From positions 434,001-498,000 of the forward strand of contig NZ_WXUB01000003.1 in the NCBI RefSeq assembly GCF_011799805.1: a DNA stretch of 64,000 nucleotides, written 5' to 3'. Below are positions 8,168-17,028 of this stretch, piece by piece; within the stretch, counting starts at the first letter, position 1; each line of letters opens with the position of its first letter. A model generated the notes under the pieces. It made no database searches. It was not told where the DNA came from and saw only the letters and a program-made list of their open reading frames with translations. The position numbers and the translations under genes were made by a program. The stretch comes from Maribellus sediminis. GTDB lineage: Bacteria > Bacteroidota > Bacteroidia > Bacteroidales > Prolixibacteraceae.

Positions 8168-8223
8168 CTCTAAAAGATATCAAATATTTTTCAGAATAAC
8201 ATGCAGCGCCGGCATTGGTTCAT

Positions 8224-8250
8224 AAAAAAAGGCCCGGTAAACGGACCTTT
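8224..8250 (-). terminator. Rho-independent terminator of ribE
   Basis: Read on the minus strand this is a stem AAGGTCCG / CGGGCCTT with a short TTTAC loop, followed by seven T (the A run at 8224-8230). It lies just past the ribE stop and separates ribE from the pterin genes. Confidence 0.75.
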
Positions 8251-8273
8251 TCAATATCTTCATTTAAACAGTA

Positions 8274-8882
8274 TCAATTATACGAATTCAGCTTGCTCAG
8301 GTATTTCCCAATAATATCGAACTCGATGTTGATAACCGAACCTTCCTTAAAAGTATGAAAGTTGGTCACCTCGTGTGTAAACGGAATAATAGCTACCTGG
8401 AACGAATTGTCTTTTGAATTCACTACGGTTAAACTTACACCGTTAACCGTAACCGATCCTTTTTCAACGGTCATGTAACCTTGTTTGGCTTTCTCAATGT
8501 CGAAATCGTATTCAAAAGTATAGTACCAGCTACCGTCGGCTTCTTCCACTTTTTTACACACTGCAGTCTGGTCAACATGTCCCTGCACAATGTGTCCGTC
8601 CAGGCGGCCATTCATCATCATACTGCGTTCGAGATTTACCTTTGAACCTACTTCCAGCAAGCCAAGGTTCGACTTTATAAGTGTCTCCTTAATGGCTGTA
8701 ACTTTGTACAATTTCTTCTCTTTATCAACCCAAACCACAGTTAAACACACACCGTTGTGCGCCAGACTTTGATCTACTTTTAATTCATCGGCAAAGGTGC
8801 AGGTAAGCGTGAAATGCACATTTTCCTGATCTTTTTCTATTGCGGTTACTGTTCCGTATTCTTCTACAATTCCTGAAAACAT
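8274..8882 (-). CDS. ribE: Riboflavin synthase alpha subunit
   Basis: 202 aa, normal length. It starts with the family signature MFSGIVEEYG and has two lumazine-binding barrels: residues 1-95 (SLAHNGVCLTVV) and 96-195 (HIVQGHVDQTA, TVNGVSLTVV). The enzyme dismutates two 6,7-dimethyl-8-ribityllumazine to riboflavin in the cytosol. No other rib gene is adjacent. The promoter must lie in 8883-8998 or further upstream. I see no FMN riboswitch, and the space is too short for one. Confidence 0.95.
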   Translation of the reverse strand: MFSGIVEEYGTVTAIEKDQENVHFTLTCTFADELKVDQSLAHNGVCLTVVWVDKEKKLYKVTAIKETLIKSNLGLLEVGSKVNLERSMMMNGRLDGHIVQGHVDQTAVCKKVEEADGSWYYTFEYDFDIEKAKQGYMTVEKGSVTVNGVSLTVVNSKDNSFQVAIIPFTHEVTNFHTFKEGSVINIEFDIIGKYLSKLNSYN

Positions 8883-8921
8883 AGCGAGTTTAAAGTTTAA
8901 TGTTCAATGTTTAAAGTATTT

Positions 8922-8987
8922 GAATGATGAATGTCGATTAACGATTCTTGATTTCAGATTTACTTCATCAATCGTTAATCATCATTC
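8922..8987. repeat. Imperfect inverted repeat between cysS and ribE
   Basis: GATTAACGATT (8936-8946) and AATCGTTAATC (8970-8980) are perfect inverted copies. The outer GAATGAT (8922-8928) and ATCATTC (8981-8987) extend the palindrome with a small offset. The region before it (8889-8916) has GTTTAAAGT twice. It may be a degraded dispersed palindrome or a weak hairpin. There is no T run for a classic terminator. Confidence 0.5.
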
Positions 8988-8998
8988 TAAATCTACAA

Positions 8999-10474
8999 TC
9001 ACTTGAGGCTCCACTCCACCCCGTCTTTGGTATCTTTTAGTTCGATACCAATTTCGTTGAGTTCGTCGCGGATTTTATCAGCTGTTGCCCAGTCTTTGTT
9101 GGCTTTGGCATCTCGTCGCAGGTTGATCAGCAATTCTAAGGTTTCTGCCAAAATATGGTTGTCGCCACCTGCCGAAGCCTGCTCTTCTTTCAAGCCTAAC
9201 ACATCGAAAACGATGGTGTGGTAAAATTTACGCAGCTCCTCCAAATCGGTGGCCGAAATACTTTCAGTTCCGGCTTTAATCGAGTTAATCATTTTAACCC
9301 CATCGAAAAGATGGGCAATGGCAATCGGGCTGTTCAAATCGTCGCTCAGCGCGGCGTAACATTTTTCTTCCAGTCCGGCTAAATCAACGGTCGATTGCTC
9401 CGAAGCTTTCAATTCTGCCAGCGTTTTCACAGCCGCCATTAAACGCTCAAGTCCTTTCTCAGAGGCCTGCAGTGCTTCATTCGAGAAATCGATGGTACTG
9501 CGGTAATGCGCCTGAAGTATAAAAAAGCGAATGGTCATTGGAGAATAAGCCTGCTCCAGGATTTCGTGCTTCCCGGTGAACAACTCATCGAGTGTAATGA
9601 AATTACCCAGCGAACGAGCCATTTTCTGCCCGTTGATGGTGATCATGTTGTTGTGCATCCAGTATTGCACCGATTCTTCGCCACGACTGGCAGTATTTTG
9701 CGCAATCTCGCACTCATGATGCGGGAAAGTAAGGTCCATTCCGCCCCCGTGAATATCGAATTTTTCACCCAAATATTTGGTGCTCATGGCCGAACATTCC
9801 AGGTGCCAGCCCGGAAAACCGTCACTCCAGGGTGATGGCCAGCGCATAATATGCTCCGGTGCCGCTTTTTTCCACAGAGCAAAGTCGAACGAATTTTTCT
9901 TCTCACTCTGTCCGTCCAGCTGGCGGGTGTTGGTTTTTATATCGTCGAGATTTCTTCCCGAAAGAATTCCGTATTTGTATTTCTGATTGTATTTCTCAAC
10001 ATCGAAATAAATAGAACCGTTTGCCTCGTAAGCATATCCATTTTTCTGAATATCCTTGATCACCTGAATCTGTTCGATGATGTGACCCGAAGCCCGCGGC
10101 TCAATGCTTGGCGGAGTTACATTCAGATCGTCCATGTTGCGGTGAAAGGTATTCATGTACTTCTGCACCACTTCCATCGGCTCGATTTGTTCCAGGCGAG
10201 CCTTTTTTGTGATCCGGTCTTCGCCGGTTCCTTCCACCTCATCTTCAAGGTGACCAACATCGGTGATGTTGCGTACGTAGCGTACTTTATAGCCAAGGAA
10301 AGTGAGGTAACGGTATAACAAATCGAAGGTAATAAACGGGCGGGCGTGCCCCAGGTGCGAATTACTGTAAACGGTAGGACCGCAAACATACAATCCCACT
10401 TTTCCGGGAACCAAAGGTTTAAAGGCCTCCTTTTTTCGACTTAGTGTATTGTAAATAAATAGCTGATTTTCCAT
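8999..10474 (-). CDS. cysS: Cysteinyl-tRNA synthetase
   Basis: 491 aa. Class I synthetase: [19 protein letters not shown] contains the zinc-binding Cys and the HxGH motif (HLGH). WHLECSAM and [10 protein letters not shown] supply the other zinc ligands of the cysteine-selective site. The second class I motif is KMARSLGN, a KMSKS variant. The C-terminal anticodon-binding region ends [17 protein letters not shown], as is standard for the family. Cytoplasmic. The start at 10474 fits the family N-terminus ([14 protein letters not shown]). It follows lspA on the same strand after 81 bases with its own -7 element. Confidence 0.97.
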   Translation of the reverse strand: MENQLFIYNTLSRKKEAFKPLVPGKVGLYVCGPTVYSNSHLGHARPFITFDLLYRYLTFLGYKVRYVRNITDVGHLEDEVEGTGEDRITKKARLEQIEPMEVVQKYMNTFHRNMDDLNVTPPSIEPRASGHIIEQIQVIKDIQKNGYAYEANGSIYFDVEKYNQKYKYGILSGRNLDDIKTNTRQLDGQSEKKNSFDFALWKKAAPEHIMRWPSPWSDGFPGWHLECSAMSTKYLGEKFDIHGGGMDLTFPHHECEIAQNTASRGEESVQYWMHNNMITINGQKMARSLGNFITLDELFTGKHEILEQAYSPMTIRFFILQAHYRSTIDFSNEALQASEKGLERLMAAVKTLAELKASEQSTVDLAGLEEKCYAALSDDLNSPIAIAHLFDGVKMINSIKAGTESISATDLEELRKFYHTIVFDVLGLKEEQASAGGDNHILAETLELLINLRRDAKANKDWATADKIRDELNEIGIELKDTKDGVEWSLK

Positions 10475-10500
10475 CGTTTTATTCCTTCGATATAATGCTG

Positions 10501-10508
10501 CAAAGGTA
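10501..10508 (-). promoter_or_regulatory. -7 promoter element (TACCTTTG on minus strand) for cysS
   Basis: CAAAGGTA on the plus strand reads TACCTTTG on the minus strand, matching TAnnTTTG, 26 bases before the cysS ATG. The -33 region is only T-rich. Confidence 0.5.
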
Positions 10509-10555
10509 AGATAAATGAGGGATTTTTATAAAATCTGTTGAAATTCCCGATTCGA

Positions 10556-11227
10556 TTAAGCCGGTGTTTCATTTTCGGCTGCAGGCTTTTCCTCTCCGCT
10601 AACTTCTTCCTGACTTTCTTCAGCCTTGTTAAAGTATTTCCGGTAAAAAATCAGGATGGAGAATATACCAACAGTGATAGCCGAGTCGGCAATATTAAAT
10701 ACCGGACGGAAGAAAATAAACGGATTTCCACCGACTTTAGGTATCCACTCGGGATAACGGCCTTCGATTAGCGGGAAGTAGAACATATCGACCACCCGTC
10801 CGTGAAGAAAGCTGGAATAACCGCCGCCTTCGGGGAAAAGTGTAGCTACCTGCCCGTAACTGTGATTAAAAATTATGCCGTAAAATAAACTGTCGATAAT
10901 GTTGCCAATGGCACCGGCAAAGATCAACGAGATACAAACAATAAATCCAAAGGGAATCTGTTTCTGGCGGGTAAGTTTGAACAGGTACCAGCCAATGGCT
11001 ATAACGGCTGCAATACGAAAGACGCTCAGGAACATTTTCCCGTATTCTCCGGCGAATTCGAAGCCAAAAGCCATCCCGTTGTTTTCAACAAAATGCAGGA
11101 TGAACCAGTCTTTGGCAACCACAATTTCGTCGCCAATAGACAGATGTGTTTTAATCCAGATCTTTAATACCTGGTCGACAAGCAATATGAGAAAGATGAT
11201 TAACAGCGATTTAACAGTACGCGACAT
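10556..11227 (-). CDS. lspA: Prolipoprotein signal peptidase (signal peptidase II)
   Basis: 223 aa, longer than the usual about 165 because of a loop before the last catalytic segment (residues 120-160) and a charged tail (EESQEEVSGEEKPAAE). Four transmembrane helices. VDQVLKIWIK and VENNGMAFG are conserved family blocks. The catalytic aspartates are in GNIIDSLFYG and NIADSAITVG. It removes signal peptides from the many lipoproteins encoded here. The ileS, DksA-like, lspA order is common in Bacteroidota. The long loop and acidic tail are typical of the phylum as far as I know. Confidence 0.95.
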   Translation of the reverse strand: MSRTVKSLLIIFLILLVDQVLKIWIKTHLSIGDEIVVAKDWFILHFVENNGMAFGFEFAGEYGKMFLSVFRIAAVIAIGWYLFKLTRQKQIPFGFIVCISLIFAGAIGNIIDSLFYGIIFNHSYGQVATLFPEGGGYSSFLHGRVVDMFYFPLIEGRYPEWIPKVGGNPFIFFRPVFNIADSAITVGIFSILIFYRKYFNKAEESQEEVSGEEKPAAENETPA

Positions 11228-11239
11228 AACAAGTTCTTA

Positions 11240-11287
11240 AAATAAAAATGCTCTCCGAAAATCCATTTTATGAAGGTTTCGAAGAGC
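11240..11287 (-). terminator. Hairpin between the DksA-like gene and lspA (terminator or attenuator)
   Basis: On the minus strand GCTCTTCGAAA pairs with TTTCGGAGAGC (one G-U), loop of 16 bases, followed by ATTTTTATTTT. It lies 13 bases before the lspA start, so it could end the DksA transcript or limit read-through into lspA. Confidence 0.65.
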
Positions 11288-11309
11288 AAATCAAATGTTT
11301 TTCTTCTAC

Positions 11310-11687
11310 CTATTTTTGTCCCATTTTTGCATCGATACAAAGGGTGGCATGTGGCACAGCACGCAGTCTTTCTTTAGAAATTAACTTTCCGGTTTCTCGG
11401 CAAATGCCATAAGTTTTATTCTCGATGCGAACCAATGCGGCTTGCAAATGCTGAATAAACTTTTGCTGACGTTGCGCCAATTTACCGGCCTCTTCTTTCG
11501 AAAGCGTGGCAGCTCCTTCTTCCAGTACCTTAAATGTTGGCGAAGTGTCTGAAATATCATTTCCATCGCCCTGAGTGATCGAATTTTTATACAACGCATA
11601 ATCTTCCTGAGCTTTCTCAAGCTTCTTTAAGATGATCGCTTTAAATTCCATCAACTCCTCATCCGAATATCTGTTTTTATCTCCCAT
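11310..11687 (-). CDS. DksA/TraR family protein with degenerate zinc finger
   Basis: 125 aa. The N-terminal two-thirds is a coiled coil (about residues 10-85), with aspartates in GDGNDISD near its tip, where DksA carries catalytic Asp residues that enter the RNA polymerase secondary channel. The C-terminal finger reads YGICRETGKLISKERLRAVPHATLCIDAK in two parts: the CxxC pairs of the four-cysteine finger are reduced to one Cys each (C..T and C..A). Zinc binding is therefore doubtful, as in other Bacteroidota members. Expected role: modulation of transcription initiation with ppGpp. It lies between ileS and lspA on the same strand, 89 bases after the ileS stop. Confidence 0.85.
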   Translation of the reverse strand: MGDKNRYSDEELMEFKAIILKKLEKAQEDYALYKNSITQGDGNDISDTSPTFKVLEEGAATLSKEEAGKLAQRQQKFIQHLQAALVRIENKTYGICRETGKLISKERLRAVPHATLCIDAKMGQK

Positions 11688-11776
11688 AGCCTAGGATTTT
11701 AGTTCATTCCTGTTTTTCAAGAAGCCCCTAAAGTAATCAAAAAAACCATATTTTCTTCGGCTTCTTTTAATTCTTA

Positions 11777-14700
11777 CTATATCTTTTCTATTTCAATCTT
11801 AGCCACCACATCCTTGTCTATTTCTACTTCCTTAGCTATAGCAGGATCAACCATATCTACAAGGGTTAGCTCATCTGCAAGCGTTTGTACGCAAATATAT
11901 TCTTTGTGGTTCTCTAACGCCGTATTAAAAGCATCATGTTTTTCAATCTTCAATCTGATACGGTCAGTTACTTCAAAATTGCTCTCTTTTCTGAGGTTTT
12001 GAATCTTGTTAATGAATTCGCGTGCAATACCTTCTTCCTTCAAATCCTCTGTAACATTTATATCCAGCGCAATCGTCATATGACCTTCAGTAGCCACTGT
12101 CCAGCCTGGAATATCTTCAGTTTGAATTTCTACATCTTCCAGGCTAATCACGATCTTTTCATCTCCTGCAGCAATTTCGTATTCCCCTGCATTTTCAAAA
12201 GCTGTAATTGCCGACTGATCGAACTGGTTAACCGCTGCAGCGATTTGTTTCATCATTTTACCGTATTTCGGCCCCAGCGTCTTGAAATTTGGTTTGATCT
12301 TCTTCTTGATCACACCGGCAGTATCGGTGAGGAATTCAACCTCTTTCACGTTTACTTCCGCTAAAATGATGTTTGAAACCGCTTCGAACTGTTCTTTGAA
12401 ATGCGGATTCAACACGGGCACCATAATTTTGGCCAGCGGCTGACGCACTTTCAGTTTTTCTTTACGACGCAGTGCCAGGATCATGGATGAAGCACGCTGA
12501 GCGATATCCATTTTCTCTTCCAGATCTTTGTCAATCAAAGCCTCATTAAAAGCGGGGAAATCAACCAGGTGAACACTTTGATCGTCTTCTTTTCCGGTTA
12601 CTTTATTCAGGTCGTCGAACAGCTGATCGGCATAAAACGGCGCGATCGGCGCCATCAGTTTGGCCACATTTACCAAACAGGTATAAAGTGTTTGGTAGGC
12701 CGAAATTTTATCCTGTGAGTATTCGCCACCCCAGTAACGTTTACGGCTCAAGCGCACAAACCAGTTACTCAGATTTTCGGTAACAAACTCCGAGATAGCA
12801 CGACCGGCGCGGGTTGGCTCGTAATTCTCGTAGCTCTCGCCCACTTCTTTTATCAGCGAGTTCAACAACGAAATTACCCAACGGTCCATTTCCGGACGTT
12901 CTGAAACCGGGATTTCTTCTTCGGCATATTTAAAGCCGTCGACATTGGCATAAAGCGAGAAGAAACTGTACGTATTGTAAAGTGTTCCGAAGAACTTGCG
13001 TTTTACTTCCTCAACACCTGCAATATCGAATTTCAGGTTGTCCCAAGGCTGTGCGTTGGTGATCATGTACCAGCGCAGCGGATCGGAACCGTATGTTTCG
13101 ATGGTTTCGAACGGATCGACTGCATTGCCCAGACGTTTCGACATTTTCACGCCGTTTTTGTCGAGCACCAGCCCGTTCGAAATAATATTTTTGAATGCTA
13201 CCGATTCACCGATCATTGTAGCAATTGCATGCAAGGTAAAGAACCAGCCACGCGTTTGGTCAACGCCTTCCGCAATAAAGTCGGCCGGGAAAACATCCTT
13301 AAAGTTTTCCTTCCATTCAAACGGATAGTGACGCTGTGCAAATGGCATGGCACCCGAATCGAACCAAACGTCGATCAGGTCGGTTTCGCGGAACATCTTC
13401 TGTCCTTTTGGCGAAACCAGTACAATTCCATCGACATGCGATTTGTGCAGGTCGATTTTATCGTAATTCTCACTTGAATTATCACCGGTAACAAATCCTT
13501 CAAACGGATTCTTAGCCATAAATCCGGCATCAACCGATTTTTGTATTTCGTTCATCAGTTCTTCTACCGAACCAATGCAAATCTCTTCAGAAGCATCTTC
13601 GGTGCGCCAGATCGGCAGCGGAGTTCCCCAGAAACGCGAACGGCTGAGGTTCCAGTCAACCAGGTTTTCGAGCCAGTTACCAAAACGGCCGGTTCCGGTT
13701 GATACCGGTTTCCAGTTGATGGTTTTGTTCAGCTCCACCATTTTATCTTTTACCGCGGTCGACTTAATAAACCACGAGTCGAGCGGATAATAAAGTACAG
13801 GTTTATCAGTACGCCAGCAGTGCGGGTAGCTGTGCACGTGCTTTTCAATTTTGAATGCTTTGTTTTGCTGTTTCAGCATCACCGAGATATCGATATCAAC
13901 GGTTGAGGCATCATCATCGAGCTTGTCGTCGTATTCGTTTTTCACCGAACGACCAGCAAATTCGTGATAGCTTTCAACATTCACATATTTTTCAACAAAT
14001 GCTGGATCGAGATCGATGGTCGGGTAAAAACGACCTTTTCGATCAACCAGTGCCTGGTTTTTACCGTCGGTATCCACTACAATAAGTGGAGAAATGCCGT
14101 GTTGTTTGGCCACACGATCATCGTCGGCGCCAAATGTTGGTGCAATGTGAACGATTCCGGTACCATCCTCGATGGTCACAAAATCGCCGGTGATCACTTC
14201 AAAAGCTTTTCCTTCGGGTTTCACCCAGTCGATCAGCTGCTCGTACTGAACACCTTTCAGTTCCTCGCCACTATATTCAGCAAGAACTTTGTAAGGAAGA
14301 TTTTTATCGCCCGGATTGTAGTCTTCCAGTGCCAGTTCAGCATTTTTTGCGCTGAAATAAACCGGGAACAGGTCTTTTGCAAGTATCAGCGTAACAGGAT
14401 CGCCGGTGTACGGATTAAACGAACGCACCTTCACATAACGAATGTTCGGGCCCACACAAAGTGCGGTGTTCGATGGCAATGTCCAGGGCGTAGTTGTCCA
14501 GGCCAGGAAATACAAATCAGTATCCAACCCATCGAATAAAAACGCTGAACGCTCGTTGCGGATAGCTTTAAACTGCGCAATGGCCGTGGTATCTTTAACA
14601 TCGCGGTAGCAACCCGGCTGGTTCAGCTCGTGCGAGCTCAAACCGGTTCCGGCAGCCGGCGAGTAGGGCTGAATGGTGTAACCTTTGTACAGCAAACCCT

Positions 14701-15211
14701 TGTTGTAGATCTGCTTCAGCAACCACCAAACAGTTTCAATGTAACGGTTATCGTATGTAATATACGGATCGTCCATGTTTACCCAGTAGCCCATTTTTCG
14801 GGTGAGTTCCTCCCATTCGCGGGTGTATTTCATCACCTCGGTTTTACAGGCCTGGCTGTATTCTTCTACCGAAATCTTCTTGCCAATATCGTCTTTGGTA
14901 ATTCCAAGCGCCTTTTCCACACCGAGTTCCACGGGCAAACCGTGTGTGTCCCAACCGGCTTTACGGTGAACACGAAATCCCTGCATGGTTTTGTAGCGAC
15001 AGAATATATCTTTTATGGCGCGCGCCATTACGTGGTGGATGCCGGGCATCCCGTTGGCCGATGGCGGACCTTCGTAAAATACAAATGTTTCGTGCCCTTC
15101 ACGGGTAGAAATACTCTTGTGGAAAGTGTCATCTTTTTCCCAACGCTCCAGCACATCCTTATTGATCTGCGATAAATCTAATCCTTTGTATTCCTTGAAC
15201 TTATTACTCAT
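11777..15211 (-). CDS. ileS: Isoleucyl-tRNA synthetase, type 2 with altered HIGH motif (GIHH)
   Basis: 1144 aa, the length of the eukaryote-like IleRS2 type. The class I signature region reads PPSANGMPGIHHVMARAIKD. Where canonical enzymes have PHxGH, this has PGIHH (G57-I58-H59-H60), the first and third motif residues being swapped. GWDTHGLPVELGVEKALG follows. The second signature is KMSKRLGN, as in IleRS2, not KMSKSKGN. The CP1 editing domain occupies about 210-430. The C-terminus has the long IleRS2 extension with no zinc finger at its end. IleRS2 enzymes are known to resist mupirocin, and the swapped motif is reported to raise that resistance strongly. First gene of the ileS/DksA/lspA group. 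Confidence 0.97.
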   Translation of the reverse strand: MSNKFKEYKGLDLSQINKDVLERWEKDDTFHKSISTREGHETFVFYEGPPSANGMPGIHHVMARAIKDIFCRYKTMQGFRVHRKAGWDTHGLPVELGVEKALGITKDDIGKKISVEEYSQACKTEVMKYTREWEELTRKMGYWVNMDDPYITYDNRYIETVWWLLKQIYNKGLLYKGYTIQPYSPAAGTGLSSHELNQPGCYRDVKDTTAIAQFKAIRNERSAFLFDGLDTDLYFLAWTTTPWTLPSNTALCVGPNIRYVKVRSFNPYTGDPVTLILAKDLFPVYFSAKNAELALEDYNPGDKNLPYKVLAEYSGEELKGVQYEQLIDWVKPEGKAFEVITGDFVTIEDGTGIVHIAPTFGADDDRVAKQHGISPLIVVDTDGKNQALVDRKGRFYPTIDLDPAFVEKYVNVESYHEFAGRSVKNEYDDKLDDDASTVDIDISVMLKQQNKAFKIEKHVHSYPHCWRTDKPVLYYPLDSWFIKSTAVKDKMVELNKTINWKPVSTGTGRFGNWLENLVDWNLSRSRFWGTPLPIWRTEDASEEICIGSVEELMNEIQKSVDAGFMAKNPFEGFVTGDNSSENYDKIDLHKSHVDGIVLVSPKGQKMFRETDLIDVWFDSGAMPFAQRHYPFEWKENFKDVFPADFIAEGVDQTRGWFFTLHAIATMIGESVAFKNIISNGLVLDKNGVKMSKRLGNAVDPFETIETYGSDPLRWYMITNAQPWDNLKFDIAGVEEVKRKFFGTLYNTYSFFSLYANVDGFKYAEEEIPVSERPEMDRWVISLLNSLIKEVGESYENYEPTRAGRAISEFVTENLSNWFVRLSRKRYWGGEYSQDKISAYQTLYTCLVNVAKLMAPIAPFYADQLFDDLNKVTGKEDDQSVHLVDFPAFNEALIDKDLEEKMDIAQRASSMILALRRKEKLKVRQPLAKIMVPVLNPHFKEQFEAVSNIILAEVNVKEVEFLTDTAGVIKKKIKPNFKTLGPKYGKMMKQIAAAVNQFDQSAITAFENAGEYEIAAGDEKIVISLEDVEIQTEDIPGWTVATEGHMTIALDINVTEDLKEEGIAREFINKIQNLRKESNFEVTDRIRLKIEKHDAFNTALENHKEYICVQTLADELTLVDMVDPAIAKEVEIDKDVVAKIEIEKI

Positions 15212-15249
15212 AAGATTTCTTTCCTAATCTGCTGATTTTAAAAAATATG

Positions 15250-15257
15250 CAAATATA
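15250..15257 (-). promoter_or_regulatory. -7 promoter element (TATATTTG on minus strand) for ileS
   Basis: CAAATATA on the plus strand reads TATATTTG on the minus strand, 38 bases before the ileS ATG. A TTTG -33 candidate (15281-15284 complement) has a 23-base spacer, slightly long. Confidence 0.5.
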
Positions 15258-15500
15258 GAAATTTTTTTAGGGGTAGCGCTCAAAAATAGGTTTAATGAAA
15301 ATTGATGGTCTTTAAGCAAATCGCTTCAGTTTACATATCCCCGAATTGCAAATGTAAACCAGAATTGATAATCGGTTTGTTTGCACTCAACCGCAACGTT
15401 AGAGCATGGTTTCGCAATGATTTATACTACTTATGGGATTAAACTTTAAGTAATTAATTAAATAATATCAGCACAGTACAGGATAATTGAACTATCCTTC
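15258..15500. other. Intergenic region between divergent ileS and the BNR_4/GH88 operon, no gene seen
   Basis: Together with 15509-15699 this makes a 488-base gap between ileS and the propeller gene. It is AT-rich and holds the two opposing promoters described separately and one small ORF (15548-15676). I see no tRNA, repeat or riboswitch. Confidence 0.5.
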
Positions 15501-15508
15501 TATTTTTG
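15501..15508 (+). promoter_or_regulatory. Candidate -7 element (TATTTTTG) for the BNR_4/GH88 operon
   Basis: TATTTTTG fits TAnnTTTG. It is 190 bases before the BNR_4 gene and 40 before a small ORF, so it would give a long leader. No good -33 TTTG is visible at 19-21 bases. Confidence 0.35.
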
Positions 15509-15547
15509 TGCAGTTATTAATTTTATTAAAAAGTAACAGACAAAGCT

Positions 15548-15676
15548 ATGAACTCAAAAAGACGAGATTACCGCAGAGGTATTGTTATCATTTTTGTATT
15601 ACGAAAAATTACAATGGCTTTGCCATGTAAAAATCCACCATGCGAAAATGCCTGGGTACTGAAAATTTCGAATTAA
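15548..15676 (+). CDS. Small ORF in the operon leader (42 aa), uncertain
   Basis: An ATG-started frame begins MNSKRRDYRRGIVIIFVLRK and stops with TAA 24 bases before the BNR_4 protein start. It contains a short hydrophobic stretch after a basic N-terminus and CKNPPCENAW near the end. I know no family for it. It lies at a plausible distance from the TATTTTTG element, so it could be a leader peptide, a decayed fragment or chance. Confidence 0.2.
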   Translation: MNSKRRDYRRGIVIIFVLRKITMALPCKNPPCENAWVLKISN

Positions 15677-15699
15677 TCCATTATTAAATCTCAATACAA

Positions 15700-17016
15700 A
15701 TGAATACTATAAAACTAAAAGCATTCGCCATAATCGTGCTGGTACTATTTTTTAGTGCTGCCGGTGCGCAAAACAACATACAAACCTTAAGCGACGATGG
15801 TGCCTGGTGCTGGTTTTCAGGACCACGTGCCATTTACACACACAACGGTAATTCGGCAATTGTCACCGGCTGGATCACAAAAAATGGTTCTCTGCAGTCA
15901 GGTATTTTAAACTACAAAACCGGGGAGATTCAAACACAAACCATAACTCCGGAACTTGAGAAGGACGACCATGCCAACCCGGCTTTTGTTGAACTGGCCA
16001 ACAAAGATGTATTGCTTTTTTGTGCCAAACATTACGACCATAAAGTACGTGTCAACCGCCTGGAAGCCGAAGCCGTTTCAAAGGGATTTGGCGAAACCGT
16101 TGAGCACGATATTTACGACGAGGAAGAACTTAAAAACTATCCGTACAAGCGGGTAACTTATGCCAATCCGGTTGCGCTTTCAGAGGAAAATAACCGCATT
16201 TACTGCTTCGGGCGCTGGACGGGCTACAAACCAAATATCACCTGGTCGGATGATAACGGGGAGTCGTTTCTAAAAAGTAAGGTTTTTATCACCAATATTC
16301 CTTACGATGGCAATAACCGTCCGTATGTTTGCTATTTTTCTGACGGTAAATCAAAGATCCACATCCTTTTTACCGATGGTCACCCGCGTAACGAACCGCT
16401 CAATTCGGTTTATTATGCCTGTTACGAAAAGGGCGCATTTTGGAAAGCCGATGGAACAAAAATATGCGACATGAAGGATATTCCATTCGAGCCAAAAGAT
16501 GCTTCGGTTGTTTACCAGGCAACAGAAGAAAACGGACGGGCCTGGATTTACGATATCGCGCAAGACAAAAAAGGACGACCCGTGGTATTGTACGCCCGCT
16601 ACCCGGAAGAAACACAGCATTTGTACCATTACGCCATTTACGACGGAAAGACCTGGGTGGACAACGAAATTTGCAATTCCGGAAAATGGTTTCCGCAAAC
16701 ACAGGAAGGAAAAACGGAACCGGAGCCACATTATTCGGCCGGCATGTCGTTTAATCCGTTAAATCCCGAAATCATTTACCTGTCGCGCAATGTGAACGGC
16801 ACCTTTGAAATTGAAAAACGTGAAACAAAAAATATGGGAAAAAGCTGGAAAGTGACCCCCATTACTCAAAATTCGGAATATGACAATGTACGGCCCGTAG
16901 TTCCCAAAAACATGAAGAAAGGAGATGTGCCGGTGGTACTTTGGATGGTGAACAAGAAGTATATACACTATACTAATTTCGATACGAAGATTGATTATTT
17001 TGTGGATAAAAAGTAA
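15700..17016 (+). CDS. Secreted BNR_4 seven-bladed propeller protein, candidate PL25-like polysaccharide lyase
   Basis: 438 aa. The signal peptide ends FFSAAGAQ. The rest matches the BNR repeat-containing family (BNR_4): WCWFSGPRAIY, HANPAFVELANKDVLL, FGRWTGYKPNITWSDDNG, NNRPYVCYFSDG, IHILFTDGHPR. These are propeller blade strands. Ulvan lyases of PL24 and PL25 have this fold and use two His residues; here H91 (DDHANP) and H111 (AKHYDH) are 20 residues apart, a spacing I associate with PL25 (from memory). It is followed after 12 bases by a GH88 gene that would remove the unsaturated uronyl end a lyase creates. The lyase call is inference; a non-catalytic or sialidase-like propeller is the alternative. 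Periplasmic or surface. Confidence 0.72.
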   Translation: MNTIKLKAFAIIVLVLFFSAAGAQNNIQTLSDDGAWCWFSGPRAIYTHNGNSAIVTGWITKNGSLQSGILNYKTGEIQTQTITPELEKDDHANPAFVELANKDVLLFCAKHYDHKVRVNRLEAEAVSKGFGETVEHDIYDEEELKNYPYKRVTYANPVALSEENNRIYCFGRWTGYKPNITWSDDNGESFLKSKVFITNIPYDGNNRPYVCYFSDGKSKIHILFTDGHPRNEPLNSVYYACYEKGAFWKADGTKICDMKDIPFEPKDASVVYQATEENGRAWIYDIAQDKKGRPVVLYARYPEETQHLYHYAIYDGKTWVDNEICNSGKWFPQTQEGKTEPEPHYSAGMSFNPLNPEIIYLSRNVNGTFEIEKRETKNMGKSWKVTPITQNSEYDNVRPVVPKNMKKGDVPVVLWMVNKKYIHYTNFDTKIDYFVDKK

Positions 17017-17028
17017 ATACAAACAACC

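Noticed and set aside
13964-14539. Open frames on the plus strand across ileS
   Set aside because: They are shadows of the conserved synthetase; no start signal or recognisable protein.
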